A stretch of DNA of 64,000 nucleotides from Lates calcarifer (GCF_001640805.2 NC_066838.1:1875565-1939564), one strand, 5' to 3'. Positions 36,452-48,669 are shown, counted from the first letter of the stretch. The notes: generated by a model from the sequence alone, not told the origin. Program-made: numbers and translations.

Positions 36452-37490
36452 AAAAAACTGACTGACTTGCTACACATGACCCTAGCAGTATGTATCATGT
36501 ATTTTTTAAGTACCAAAGCTAGCAGGAGCAAAAGAGGAGGTGAGGTGATGTGTAAGGAGGAGGTGGGGATGTGTATATATAAACTGAGATGATTGGGCTT
36601 GCATTGACACAGTGAGGTGTTCCAGTTGTTGTTGAATAGCTGAGAAGCCATATCACACTTAGGTGGATCTCTAATCCACTCCTCTGTATCAGGCATTGTC
36701 ATTGTCAGGGAGATACTCACCAAACTTCATGTCCATTCTACAGAGATGTGTGCTGACAACAACCAAACATTACGACTTTTGATAAATCATTCTTGCTCTT
36801 GGAATCATCCAATAATGGCAAAGCATCAGAGTTATAATTGTGTTGCTGAAAACAAGAGTTTTCTGATCCATACAATTTTGTCAGAAATGGTGGAGAGGAT
36901 TGCATTTTTACCCTGAAGTCCTGCAAGCCATTTTTCATTAGAAGATTTTGCAGCTACAGTTTTTCCATTAGAAAGAGCTTTGCTTCCTCTTGGCACTCAA
37001 AAAGAACTCTTCCCCTGGACTTCACTGTGTACAGCAGTGATGGTCAATTGAGTTGTGAGTTTCATTTCACATTAAATTTTCACATAAAGCATGTCTTCAT
37101 CTTACTCTGATGAAGACATGTTCAAGGTCACAGTAGTTGATGCACCTTATAAAAAGCTCTTACTATTGCAGTTTGTTCCAGATCTCAGTTTGACCTTTAG
37201 ATGGTTGATGTGTGGAGACTCCTTCACCTTCACCTGTGGGTATGTTAATGATGTTGTTGTCTCCTGCTGGCCATGAGGCATTCATGCTGCTTTTTTTATT
37301 AATGGTTGATTCTTTGACTATGGCAATTTTTATGTTCATAATATAAAAAAAAACAAAAATACACATAATATGAACATATAGAAAATGAATAAAAGCTCAG
37401 TCATTACTTTTTGTCACATGAAATTGGCCCAAACCACCACAACTGACTCCTTTCAGCGGTTCTACACCAACCTCGCTCTGCATTTATTTC

Positions 37491-37515
37491 TTTTTTTTTT
37501 TTTTTTAAAAAAAAA
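37491..37515. repeat. T16-A9 homopolymer junction
   Basis: Sixteen T residues are directly followed by nine A residues, giving a self-complementary tract. Confidence 0.93.
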
Positions 37516-38912
37516 GAACACCCTTCCCTGTATTTCCACCAAACTATATGCAAATACAAATTTATTTATTTATTTTTACTTTTTACTTGGTAGCAATAGT
37601 CATGTGCCAGGAGGAATGATTACAGGAAATGAAAACTGTTCTTGTGTGTGGTAGTTGTCTGGACACGTAACAATTAAAAAAATACATATATCAACCTCAA
37701 AAGACCCCAGCAGAGTGGCATACACAGAACTGTGTAAATCACAAAGAGGGTAATAATTCATTGTCCATTATGGTTCTAAGAAGAGGTTGCTATAAGTAGA
37801 GTATACCACTGTCTTATGGTGCAGTCAGACTGGATTTTGCTTCCCACTTATTTCTACTATGGATAGGATGGACGCATTCACTTCCAGTCTTTAACTGACC
37901 TGCCTCAGTTTAGTCCGATTGAACTTTCAGTGCAGTCAAACTAAAATCAGCCTGGTGAAATATACTTGCATAGTTTGGCTGAAAGCAGGAGGGGACATAC
38001 AATTCACTTCACTACTTCCCAACTTAATACATGAAATTAAAATTTCCATTTCCATCACAGTTAGTATAGAATCAACACAGTCAGTATATGTGGAAATTGT
38101 GCAGTAATGGTTACAGTACATTGATAGAAATGGAGAAGTGTTAATTGTGCAGTGTAAAAAATGACAGACATAGTTCAGTGTCAAAGCTTTAGGCTGTTTT
38201 TCATTTGTACAATGTAAAATATATTTTTTAACCATTCCTGGAAAAAAAAATACATCTTGGCATATAAGTTTGTGAGAGTTCATTGAATATTTTGGAACAC
38301 AAGGCATGTCTAAAAATCACCTATTTGCCATTTTAGTAAATGGCAAAAAACAGATACACAAAACAGCGATATTATAACCTTATACGGTTGTTAAGGTGGA
38401 ATGAGTTGCCTTTTCACACACCCAGCAAATACAGAGCAACATTCATTCAGAGTCATTGTCTTTTTAGCTCTGGTTTGGTCTCCATGAATTTCTGAGCAAA
38501 ATATCTGGCTCTTTAACTCATTAACCATGCCACAGGCCTGCTGTTTTAGAAAAGCAAAACTGACAGCATTCATGATAACTGTATAGCTCTCTTTACTATT
38601 ATACTTTAGGCAGTAGGAAGTCAATTTGTGATTGGCAGGGTGTGTCTTCATATCCCTGAGTGTGAGGAGAACATTTGATTCCAGTGCCCCTGAGTTAGCC
38701 TCAATGTGTGTGTGTGTGGGTGTACTGAGACTGTCCAGTTTGTAACTTTCCTCATTCACTCATCAAGTGTCTGTTGAAAGGCATCAGAGGAGCAGTGAGT
38801 GGGTGAGCCAACACGTGTTCACCACTGTTAGAGCCGGTCAACTTACCACAGCCACTCTCCAAGCCTACTTAGTACTCACTCTCTCCAACACTGATACTGC
38901 ACTACATCGCCT

Positions 38913-38944
<32 letters not shown>

Positions 38945-38967
38945 ACATTCTACACACACACACACAA
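38913..38967. repeat. Two adjacent CA microsatellites
   Basis: CA runs at 38913-38939 and 38952-38966, separated by a 12-bp insert. Confidence 0.94.
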
Positions 38968-39009
38968 AGACAGGCAGAATTTACTTCAACACATGCAAAG
39001 GCGTCATCC

Positions 39010-39240
39010 ATAAAAGAGTGGGGAAAGCAGGAGAACAGGACAACGCACAGCACGCATTAATAATGAGTTAACTGTGAGACCACACGACTCTGCCCATTAA
39101 TAATTCTCCACACAACAAAGGCAGAGGGGCCCATATAACAGACCCCAAGGTCAGAGTCCAGCGTGTGTGTGTGAGTGTGTGTGCAGGCATGCGTTTGCTT
39201 TGACCGAGACACGTGAGATACTTATCAATGAGAAGACAGT
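39010..39240. promoter_or_regulatory. Candidate conserved element with paired ATTAATAAT
   Basis: ATTAATAAT occurs at 39056-39064 and again at 39096-39104, exactly 40 bp apart, each after a C-containing word. GT-rich sequence follows at 39161-39184. No coding frame is supported. The spaced repeat of a homeodomain-type word is the reason for the call. Confidence 0.25.
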
Positions 39241-40050
39241 GTTGTCAGTTTGACTGTTCTTCTGAACCACATTATTGGTCATAAAGTGAACAAAACAAGT
39301 CATATGCATGGTGTAGTATTGCAAGCAGTCATGTGTTTGACTGTGTGATACAGTGACCGGGCAGTGTAGAACAAATGGCTGATTATATAGCCTATATGTA
39401 GCCTACATCTCTAAATAATGTAGAGAGCAACACGAGAGTCAACCAAAACTAAGTTTGTTTGTTTCTTGGTTAAACTGTTCTTGCCTATCAAAATTGTATC
39501 AGTTTGCATCATAAGCTATTTATTTTGTAAAAGGAGAATTCTTTGGGGTTGTTCAGTCATGTGACTAATTTAAAAGTTCTAGTAAAAAGCTGGCTTTGAT
39601 AAGCTGGACGATGCTGAAGTGTCACATTGCTGCTCCTACTGCAGTTTTTAAGCAAGTGCTAATATCAATTTCCCCAATACTGCAGGTTAGCAACAAGAGG
39701 ACAATGGCTGGCTGTCAGCTGTCTATTCATGCTGCTTATTCACTAGTCAACATTTTATATCTGGGACTAATAATTACAGTGAGTACGTGGTTAAAGTTTG
39801 TTGCACAGGTGTACTGAGGCTGCTGCTTTCCAGGAGGACACTCTCTCAAACAGAAACCAAAATCATTGCAATATTTAAATTAGCTTCATCCTCTCTGCAC
39901 TAAAAGCAGTTGTGGATATAATGACAGTCCTCCGAGAGGAGCTAATGTGAGCAGACTGAGGGCGCACATCTACAAACTGAATTAATCCAAAACTGATGAT
40001 TTCAGTGTGAATCATCAGTGCAAACATACAGGAAGTAGAATGTGAAAATA
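39240..40050. other. Unique DNA, no gene seen
   Basis: Short frames only and no recognised repeat. Confidence 0.5.
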
Positions 40051-40059
40051 TGAGCCATC

Positions 40060-40560
40060 TATTCATCTGTCTCTTATTAAGGTCATTTTAGCTTAATGGA
40101 CTAGGACCTGCATGCATGCCTCTCATTTACATCAATTCCCATTATGAGCCTAACTGTGTGCGTATCTTTCAATTATCAAATCAATTAGTCAGCAAGGCGT
40201 ATGACCTGTTACTGATTCTAAGAGAACTTACTTAATGGCTCATAGAACACTGTGTGGAATAATTCTTATGATTCAAATGAAACGGGTATATAGTAATTGT
40301 TTATGAGACAAGATGTCATTACTGTACATGCTGGACAGGTGCTTAACTTGCAGGAGTGTCAGATGGACATGCCTTTAGTTGTTTCTGTGGTTTGCTTTAT
40401 CATGGCCATTTGGCCGTCTGGTTAATTAACACAGCAGACATGGTGATAATGGCCAGTTATACATTGTACAGAAATTAAATTAGGTGACAACTTTGCCAAG
40501 CCCTAAGCCTTCCAGGCAGTACAATTTCCCAGGTTGCTTTGGGTTTTTATGAACATGGTT
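40060..40560. promoter_or_regulatory. Candidate developmental enhancer-type element
   Basis: This is the most enhancer-like stretch in the window. It has repeat-free, balanced sequence with TAAT-type words spread through it: cattatgagcc (40140), CAATTA (40170), CAATTAG (40182) and TTAATTAA (40422). It also has Sox/POU-like 'attgtacag', 'catttacat' and 'catggccatttggcc' words. All frames are broken. These are the hallmarks of deeply conserved non-coding elements near developmental genes. Conservation itself cannot be seen from one sequence. Confidence 0.35.
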
Positions 40561-40564
40561 TAGG

Positions 40565-42050
40565 TTTAGGTTCCTGGAGAGGAAAACAAAAAAATAAAAA
40601 AAACAAAAACAAAATGTACTTGCTCAATTCAGCTACAGCTCTGCTCCACAAGCGGTCTGCATCGGAGCTGGGCAGAGATGCTACAATTTAGCAGGACCAA
40701 CCCCAATATTGTGTTAGCTACAGTTATTATATAGAAGCTTAGAGATGTTTATTCAGTTTATTTAGACTTTAACACACACATGCTCCTTCCTACTGCCCTA
40801 AATGCTCAAGTGCACTGAAAATAGCCAGCGTTTAAGTATCATTTGATAAAAACTGTGAGCAGCTGTTTTGGGCTTTTCTAAAAAATCAAGTATATAATCT
40901 TTTTTTAAATTACAATAGGGATCTCTTTTCAACTGCATTTCAATAGAAAAAAACAACAAATGTCCCAACTTTCATACAGATCGTCACAGTGACAAGAGGT
41001 AGGTCTGTGGCTGCAACCTAGAGATTAAACAGCAGTCTTCACAGTGGAAGAGCCCTCAGTCTCCAAGACCAAAGAAGGTGCATCATAGTTGTTTTTTTTT
41101 CATTCGTGGGGTTGTGCACTACAAATTCATCCCTCAGGGACAACTATCACTATCAACGGCAAGTTCTACTACACTGTTCTAAGGTGTCTGAGGGAGGGAC
41201 CTTGACTGAGGTGCAATGGAAACTGACACTCAATTATGACAATGTACCTACCAATGTACTGTTTTGGCTCCTTGCTACTTTTCCCCAAAATGAAATCTAA
41301 AAGTTGAAGTGTCACTGCAGGAGCACCGGGAGCAGTGTAATGATTAAGAAGGTGAATACTTTGAAGGGGAAGGCAACCAAATTTAACTCAGGTACAATTT
41401 TTGCTTATTAAATGCTCTGATTTTTTCAATTGGATGTTTTCACATATTTATAAAATTAGACCAAACTGACTTTGTTGGGGATAACACAAGTAAAACAGTT
41501 AAGTCCTCTTATTTGAATAATGACAGAATTGAACTTATTCTACATTAAAAAGAAATCCATGTATTTTTAGTCATCCAAAAAAAGTCTTAAGTCATTCCCT
41601 CCTTCCATTAATAAAAGTTACTCCATTGATTTAGCATTGCACTTTTATCACACCACACTCATGACTGAAAGTTTAAAGGAAAAGGAACAAAATCAGAGAT
41701 ATTATCTTTTTATTCCATATATTTTTCTTCCTTGTCAAAAAGTGATATTTACATCACCCACAACGCAACATGGCTGCCATCAGTTTTTTTTTTTTTTTTT
41801 TGAGATTCAGGTGTGTAATCCTACAGCAATAGCCTGTAATGTAATGTAGCCTGTAGCCTGCAGCTAGCAGCAGACATGAGGAGCAGGCTACAGAGGTCAG
41901 ATAAGATCACTTCTCTGCAGTCAAAAACTGCCGCCTCAAAAACAGCTATATACATAACTCCCATTCTCTCTGAAATGATGTCAACAAAAATTAGGCATTA
42001 TAAACTTCATTGTAATGTTAGATGTCTAAGGGCAGTCAGACTTGAGTAAA
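40565..42050. other. Unique AT-rich DNA, no gene seen
   Basis: An A-rich stretch lies at 40585-40615 and T18 at 41784-41801. The T18 lies next to 'tagcctgtagcctgcagcta' words that may belong to a decayed dispersed repeat. Confidence 0.45.
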
Positions 42051-42059
42051 GTCATGTGA

Positions 42060-42350
42060 CTTGATTCTCCATCTCAGCAGCAACAACTAATGACTCTGGC
42101 TGCCAGAGACTCATCGATTTCTCCTGCACTGCCCCAGAGGCTGTCAGTCCCTGTCCTTCAAATGCTCCATGGTGGGCCGGGGCCACTCTGCAGCCTGGGG
42201 TGGCCTGGCCTGTGTTCACACTATCTGACGAATTCTGCTGTCACTTTAATTATGCAGCCATTCACTCAGTGACTCACCCAATCTCTTTGTGTGTCCAGGC
42301 ATTACATTTAGACGGACTGTGCTGACAGAACATAAACATGAGGGTAACGC
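42060..42350. promoter_or_regulatory. Candidate conserved non-coding element
   Basis: A GC-richer core (42160-42210) is followed by 'tcactttaattatgcagcca' (42240-42260), a homeodomain/POU-type word, and by AP-1-like 'agtgactcaccc'. One 60-codon + frame shows no domain. Call based on composition and motifs. Confidence 0.27.
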
Positions 42351-42359
42351 CACAAAAGA

Positions 42360-45300
42360 TATCAATCAGAGTTATGGTTAGTTTATGTTTATGTTTATTT
42401 ACCAATGAAGGCTGATACTGCTTGTTTAGTAGTATATGATTAGGGTGTGTACCTCAATGTTTGTTCTTATTTGTTTTTCAATATGCCGCATGCAGATGAT
42501 GATGATCACTACTGCTTGTGTGTAGGTTGATGGAGTAAATGATCTTGTCATTACTTACTCAACACAGTGGTTTTTCGATTATGTCTGAGTCCCTGCGATA
42601 CAAGCTAGAAAATTTTACCAGCAGACTGCTTGCATTTCAATCGTCTAGTATCATCGTCTAGCAAATAAATCCTGTGTGGCCATGCTACATTAAACCGTCC
42701 ATCATGATGCCAGCTAGTTAGTTTCACTTGAGTGAATTAACTAGCTAGGTGTCTAACATTAATTTCATCCATCTAATGTCACACTGATATATTTTTATTT
42801 TCACTGCAAGATTAGTCTAATGGAGGTCAGTAACATTTGTGTGTCAATTGACCCTGTGTTTACTTTCTTCACTGACACAGAGGAAACTGCATAAGACTAC
42901 GCTAATCCAAGGTGCATTTTGCTAAGAAAGATTCAGTCACCAAGCTTAAAATTCTGCTAAGTGCACCATTAACATCAGTGGATGGTAAAGATTATACTGA
43001 TGAGAATATTTACTGTACACTCAGTTAAACTGAATAAAATTTTGGATTCTGGGTCAATTTCAATTAAATCAGCAACTATTGCACCATGTTTCCCCTAAAC
43101 TGTAACAACCAAGGGAATCTTATGAATTTGCTCCAGCTCTGATTTATACTACTGACTGAGGCTCATGGGTATTGTAGTATTTAGAACCAACTGTCATGCA
43201 AAATTGATTCCTCTTGGGATTGGAGGCAGAAAATCTCAGAGCCAGATATCTTGGAAGCTGAACTAATATAACCAAAACTATCTGCATGGCCAAATACCAC
43301 TGGAGATTAGTGACGACATAGTTCTTCTTGTAATTTGGATGAACTGACCCTTCATCTTAAACATTTATTTCAATGTAGCTGAACAGGCATCAGGCAACAG
43401 TATATTGCCAAGTAATTTACAGCTGCACTCACTCATGTCTTCATTCTGATGTCAGCACATTTTTCTCAAGAACAACTGACACAAAACAAAACACCTAAGT
43501 TCTCCAGGAAGTTCACTCATTGTATCTTTCTGTAGTGACACAAGCTACACACAGACTGGCACATCCTGTGGTGCAGACAAAGGTGAGGAAACATTTCTGA
43601 AGAACCACTGACTTCGCTTGTGGAAGCTCAAACACACAGACCCAAATACGTCATTACAGGAACATCAAAGTCTTTTAACGGGATGGATTAGTGTGACCAG
43701 CTTCAGAATGGGATTACAGCACACTGTGGGCCTGACAGAGGTGACAAACCAGCTTCTATTCAAACACACTAATACTTATAGCTGAAATTCATTGTTGCTT
43801 GTGTGCTTGTGTGGAAATTAACTGTCATTAAAAACATTTCATCACTTGAGCACCCATGGCCCATGTTGGTCTTAAAATGAGGTGTGATCAGGAGCATTGT
43901 TGAAGCATTGCTATCTTGAGGCAGTGGAAAGAGATCAGGCAGCTGTCAACAAAAACCTGGTCTGAAGTAAATGGCACAGTATGAATATAGAAATAGCTGT
44001 CCAACCCATGTACAATCTGCTTGTTAGACAAACATGCAAAAGATTAGAAATAAAAAGGCACACTGTGTGTTGCATAACATTGCTGTGTGTCTTGTCAATG
44101 AGTGCTCTTTCTTTCTCTCTTTGTCTTGTTTTAGTGGGGTTGTCAGGTTTGGTGTCGTTATGTATTCATAAAGTCCTAACCAAAGCCTTTGCTCACCGAT
44201 CATAACCAATGCCACAGCCAGTGATACTGCACAGGAGGACTCGGTAGATGGATATACTGTTGTTTGTCAGTAAATAGTTACACAGTGCAACATCCTATGA
44301 AACACACAGAATGTCATTTTACACACAAGCTGAAAAGAAGCCATTCTGAGTCTCTCTTCAAAATGCGTTATCAGTTGAGAGACTGCATTCTCCACTTCAC
44401 CCTAAAGCTGATTGTTTCCAATACAAGAGCTGACAAGATTTGACAACAAAGTTTGTAGTGTCTCTACAAAGTGATGTGGAAGTGAGTTATGGTTGTTTAG
44501 GAGAGTTGCACAGGGTTTTCCATTAGAGGGTTAAAGATAAAACTACAGCTGAAGAACATAATTATATAAACACACTCACCATTCAGAGATTATATTACCT
44601 TTAATGCATATTGAAAGTATTTACCTTGCGTATCTGTCAGCAAAACTGACTGCTGTCCAACAGGGCGTAAGTCAAATGGTTATTTTTTATTTTAGATTAA
44701 TGTACATTTTTACACAACATATTTCAAACCTACACGGGCCGTATTTTACATGGAAAATGATTACGTATGATTCCACCTGGCAAGACAAGACAAAGAGCAC
44801 TGATAGCTGTTTCTGACTGCTAATGCTAATGCTCCTGTGGATGTGTGTGTGTGTGGGCAGAAGCCATGCACTGCGGGCTATAGTAGTACTGAAACTGGAT
44901 GTTGGCAGTGCTCCAGGTGGATGGAGGCTGAGTGACGCCTCGGCGCGCTAAAATATTGATTCAGAAAGCTGAAGCACCCGCAGGCCATGGGCTGCATTTG
45001 GACAATACATGCACAAGAGTGTAAAAGTTCAATCCCTGCATTTGTGCACAATGTTACACTACTCTAACATCTGACTGAAGAAAGGTTTGGTTGAGTGCCA
45101 CCTTAAGACTGCTTTTACATAGGCCTCCTCCCTTTACATTTCCCACTCTGTCAGGGGAGATTAAGGTATGATGTTCTACTGACATCTTTATACACAAATC
45201 ATTCACACTGAGCCATGCTGAGCCTTACTGTCAGCCATTCAGCTTGATGCTTCCAATACACTAACACATTACAGAAATAATGTAATGGAATCTAGAGTCA

Positions 45301-45440
45301 AGTTTAGAAGCTTTTGTTACCCACCATTGTATTGAGTTGCTCAGTGATAAAGGAATGCAAACACACCACTGTCACTGTTCCCAGAAGTTTGCTAGGAAAT
45401 ACAGATACCTCTAAAACTCTCACAGGTTTGGACATTTCTC
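42360..45440. other. Unique DNA, no gene seen
   Basis: Only chance frames occur. A small CpG-bearing patch at 44930-45000 ('ctcggcgcgctaaaatattg') stands out from AT-rich flanks and could be a short conserved element. No mobile element is recognised. Confidence 0.5.
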
Positions 45441-45484
45441 TTTCTGTATAGGTTAAGGAAATTAAATAAAATGGTTTAATTTGT

Positions 45485-45590
45485 AAATTTCAGGTGTATT
45501 TTTAACTTTGGATAGAGCTGGCGAGCTGTTTCCCCCTGCTTTCAGTCTTTTTGCTAAGCTAGGATAACTACATCCTGACTCCAGCTTTTG
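45485..45590 (+). repeat. Dispersed repeat family B, copy 2
   Basis: The core 'gagctgtttccccctgcttt' followed by 'cagtctttttgctaagctag' aligns with copies at 24.5 and 49.7 kb in the same orientation. It is preceded by 'actttggatagagctgg', the counterpart of 'actttggacaaagccagg' in copy 3. Confidence 0.7.
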
Positions 45591-46019
45591 TCCATCTTCC
45601 ATCAAAGAAAAACAGCAAAAAAGCATACTTCCCACAATGTTAACCAGAGACCTTTGCCTCTTCCTCTATACAGCAAAGGAGATAGGAACTGAAAAAATAT
45701 ATTTCAAAAAGTGAACAGTCACATCTGTCTCTAACATCTATTATTCAGATTGAAAGCAGCCCTGCGTTAAATGGTGCAGGGGATCATGTTGGTAGGGATG
45801 TGTTGTTGGTTCTAGAGAGACGGGAAATGAGATCCAGGAAGTCCAGTTGGATTAACAGATTCATGTGTTTAAAAGCTTATCAGACCAAACACAGCACAAT
45901 GGTTTGTATTAGTGATGGTTTTACAAGTCTGGAAAGTTTATTTATCTTTACTAATTATGCCTCAGCACCGGCAGGTTGTCTATCCATCCATCCCATTCTC
46001 ATGAACGCAATGTCTCAAT

Positions 46020-46280
46020 AACACCTTGAGGAAATTTCTTTGAATTTTGCACATATGTGCAAACTACATCTGGCATAAATGTCCACTTGGACTTAGAGAT
46101 GAAATTTGATCGTCAAAGGTTAAGGTTGCTGTGGTCACAAAACCCATTTTGGGGTTTTTGGGCTCAATATCTCAGGAAGGCTTGAGGGATTTGAATTCAA
46201 ATTTGGCACACACTTTGACTTGAGGATGAACTGATTAGAATTTGGTGGTCAAAGGTCAAAGGTCAAGGTCACTGAATGCA
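46020..46280 (+). repeat. Dimeric dispersed repeat with AGGTCA array
   Basis: Two diverged half-units follow one another. The first, about 46035-46135, has 'gaattttgcaca', 'cttggacttagagatgaa' and 'gtcaaaggtt'. The second, about 46185-46275, has 'caaatttggcacac', 'ttgaggatgaactgat' and 'gtcaaaggtcaaagg'. This is the shape of a widespread fish repeat. The end of the second unit has four hexamer half-sites (TGGTCA, then AGGTCA three times), which form two DR1 spacings and one DR0. It abuts the SINE at 46282. Confidence 0.65.
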
Positions 46281-46281
46281 C

Positions 46282-46513
46282 TGTGGTGCTCAGGAGATAG
46301 AGCTCACTAATCAGAAGATCAGGGTTTGATATCTGGCTCCTCCAGTCTGTGTGCCAAAGTATCCTGAACCCCCAAATAGCCCCCAATGTAACGCTGCCAT
46401 GTGAATGTTAGATCACTCTGTATATGTCGAGCAAGCACTATATGAATGTGCATGTGAATGGGTGAATTAGACTAGAAAAGCTCTATATATATATATGTAG
46501 TGCATTTACCATC
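46282..46513 (+). mobile_element. tRNA-derived SINE (teleost type)
   Basis: The head is tRNA-like, with an A-box-like 'ggtgctcaggagatagagc' (46285-46303) and a B-box-like 'gggtttgatatct' (46322-46334) in place of GGTTCGANNCC. The body contains 'tggctcctccagtctg', 'tatcctgaacccccaaat' and 'gtgaatgggtgaatta'. The tail is 'gactagaaaagctctatata' and a 'tgcatttaccat' end. The whole order is that of a very common fish SINE whose tail is borrowed from a LINE. Decay of the B box suggests it is no longer transcribed by RNA polymerase III. Confidence 0.82.
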
Positions 46514-46519
46514 TTGTTC

Positions 46520-47290
46520 TATGGTTGTGTTTACTCTCACAGCATTTGATTAGGGAAAGGTTGTGGTCTGGTTTAATACAGAAAATGTTTACAGTTACTT
46601 CAGACACAACATGTTAATTTGCATTTAAACACAACCACAATCATCCCCTAATCTTAATCACATAGTCTGAAAACAATGTCTCATAGACTGTAAATAGTAC
46701 AAAATGTTAAGCAGTTTTTCTTGATAAATGTCTCAAACATTGAGTGATTATCTTAAAATTGTTGATTAATTAAATCATCTTTATTTCCTGGAGTCAAAGC
46801 TCTGTGCTTTGTACACTCAACCATCCACACCAACCTGCAACAACCTGCAGTGAATGTAATCTACAAAGAATTTTTTTCTCCAAAATGTTTAAACCATATC
46901 AGTTGGATATAAATGTACAGAATGTATAATTCCATTAACACAACTGTACTGAGGCAGAAATCTCAAAACATGTACAAATAAAACCAAAACTATCTGCATG
47001 TTTAGATCGTTTGAGAGTTAAGTGAGAAAATATGCTTTTTTAAGCTGCGCCCACCTGAAGAATTCATTCAGTGTGGATTTCAGTGGAGAGTTTTTGCTTT
47101 CCACTGTCTAAATACTGTTTCATTTCACCAGGAAGATAATTATGTGGAAACAGTTCAGACTGTGATTCAGATCAGAGGAAACAGGGTTTGACAGATACAG
47201 TGAATAGAGGGTTAATTAGACAGTGTGTGTTCATGTGTGTTTATGTGACTTCTTGTTGCTGTGTAAAGCCTTATGCATGTTCTGGGCCCT
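46520..47290. other. Unique AT-rich DNA, no gene seen
   Basis: The segment 46735-46775 ('gtgattatcttaaaattgtt', 'gattaattaaatc') may be a reversed fragment of the repeat at 18976-19100. Otherwise featureless. Confidence 0.4.
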
Positions 47291-47300
47291 TGAGTGGAAA

Positions 47301-47303
<3 letters not shown>

Positions 47304-47332
<29 letters not shown>
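47304..47332. repeat. (TG)14 microsatellite
   Basis: TG run followed by a G-rich segment (gtagaggggggtgg). Confidence 0.95.
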
Positions 47333-47336
<4 letters not shown>

Positions 47337-47459
47337 GGGGGTGGCCCTCTGACCATGAATCTCACTAGGGCTCCAGAAATGTTTCTCCACCTCACTAGGG
47401 GAGGTGTGAGTGGGGCTCTGTCTTTCAGTGGGAAAGCCTGTGTGCCTTTGATTCATTTT

Positions 47460-48360
47460 TTAATAGGCCCCTGCAGCTTGAGCACCACGCTGCCTGTTTC
47501 TCTGCCTGTTTTTTTTGCTTTTCTCTCTCCCTCTCTGCCTCTCCTCATTGAAGTTTTTTTTTTTTTTTAAGTCAATAAATTTACCACTCCTTTTCTGCTT
47601 CCCTGCCGTGTTACTGCTTCTAAACCAGCGTGTATATTGTGGTAGCACGGGTAGTGCTTTGCTTCCCATGTGTGATGCGTTCATTTCAAACTTGAACAGC
47701 GAGGTCCTCCGAGTCTTGCTCCTGTGTGTTGGGCTTATACGCCCCACAGGAGACGCGGCATATAAATGACAAGAGCTCAGCTAAGTATTGGTAGACGACA
47801 CCGTGTTGCCACAATGGCTTCATTTGTGGGCAAGACGAAGGCGCTGGCCCATGCTCGTATTCCTCCATCTCCGCTGAGGCAGCAGAGACAGAGTGGGAGG
47901 AGGAGAGAGGCAGCCGGCCCATCATGTCCCACTCGTCCTACTTCTCCTTTCGTCGCCCTTCCCCCCGTCCTCTCATCCTTCTGTTTTCTTCTCCCAGTGT
48001 CTTACGCCTACACCAAAGGAGTAACGTCTCTTCCTGCACAAGCTCTGTGCTGTCTTCTCTGCATGTAAACAAATGCACACATCCGGAGTACATTAGAAGG
48101 GCAGTACTGTATATACAGCCCGCTGTGCAGCGCTCCGCTGACGGGCACATCACGTCAGCTCAGCCTCATCAGGATGACACTGATGATCCAGCACCCTCCC
48201 TCAACTACTGTCAAATACAACCCCCACCCCGCACCCACTGGAGGCGATGTGGCACCCAGCATGGCCAGCCACCCCTCCACCCCCTCTCTGGGTCCTGTCT
48301 GGTCATATTGCCTTGACAGAGCCTCCGCCTCAGCCAGCTCCTTCCGGGGGAGACTGTGAG
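47460..48360 (+). promoter_or_regulatory. GC/CpG-richer island, possible promoter and first exon
   Basis: This is the densest CpG region in the window after a pyrimidine-rich lead-in. It contains a TATA-like 'catataaat' at 47759-47767, and 47 bp further an ATG at 47814 in good context (gccacaATGg). That ATG opens an 84-codon frame beginning MASFVGKTKALAHARIPPSP and ending at 48068. A CRE-like 'catcacgtcagc' lies near 48149 and a strong acceptor 'tgttttcttctcccag' ends at about 47998. Other frames here are also open, so the coding claim is weak. Promoter or conserved-element status is inference. Confidence 0.25.
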
Positions 48361-48550
48361 ATGCTCTACCTTTGTTCAGGAATTATGCATTGAAAGTGAG
48401 CTGAGGCTGTCTTTTTCTCTCTCTCTCTCTCTTCTAAAAGCTTTTTTTTTATATTATTTTCTTTTTTCTTCCCTGTTCTGGTTTTTCCAGCTGCAGCCCC
48501 AGGTGCCATTTTTTCTTTGTTTGTTTCTTTTTGAAGTCTCCTGTTTACAG

Positions 48551-48657
48551 GGTTTACTTGGATCACTGCGACAGCCATGTCTCAAGGGAAATCCTTCATA
48601 CACTAACCCTGCTCTAAAGAGCGTAGGGTGTGGAGGGCTGTTAGCTGCTCCTGCCTT
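48551..48657 (+). CDS. Candidate internal exon, possibly non-coding
   Basis: A 107-bp segment lies between a good acceptor (tctcctgtttacag, ending 48550) and a perfect GTAAGT donor (CCTT|GTAAGT, 48657/48658). One frame is open throughout, GLLGSLRQPCLKGNPSYTNP and on. The other two contain stops. The peptide is not recognised, and its exit phase does not fit the candidate at 50942-51072. A non-coding exon or chance pair is equally likely. Confidence 0.13.
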
Positions 48658-48669
48658 GTAAGTTGACTA

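Larger units (their letters stand above)
36080..38910. other. Unique DNA with a (TA)30 tract
   Basis: On the - strand, a good donor (TTTG|GTGAGTATC near 36716) follows an ATG with favourable context, but only a five-codon start (MDMKF) would be coding. T16A9 lies at 37491-37515. The 122-codon - frame at 38391-38759 is of chance length. Confidence 0.45.

Noticed and set aside
36352..36723. 123-codon - frame
   Set aside because: Spans the TA microsatellite, giving a Tyr-Ile run; not a gene.
36690..36735. First-exon idea on the - strand: ATG in good context, MDMKF, then a GTGAGT donor
   Set aside because: Five codons are too few to distinguish from chance, and no promoter or next exon was found.
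38391..38759. 122-codon - frame that reads like protein
   Set aside because: Length is within chance expectation, it crosses a GT repeat (Thr-His run), and it has no splice context or domain.
47924..48316. 130-codon + frame in the GC-rich island
   Set aside because: Several frames on both strands are open here at once, which indicates few stop words and does not indicate coding. No recognisable domain.
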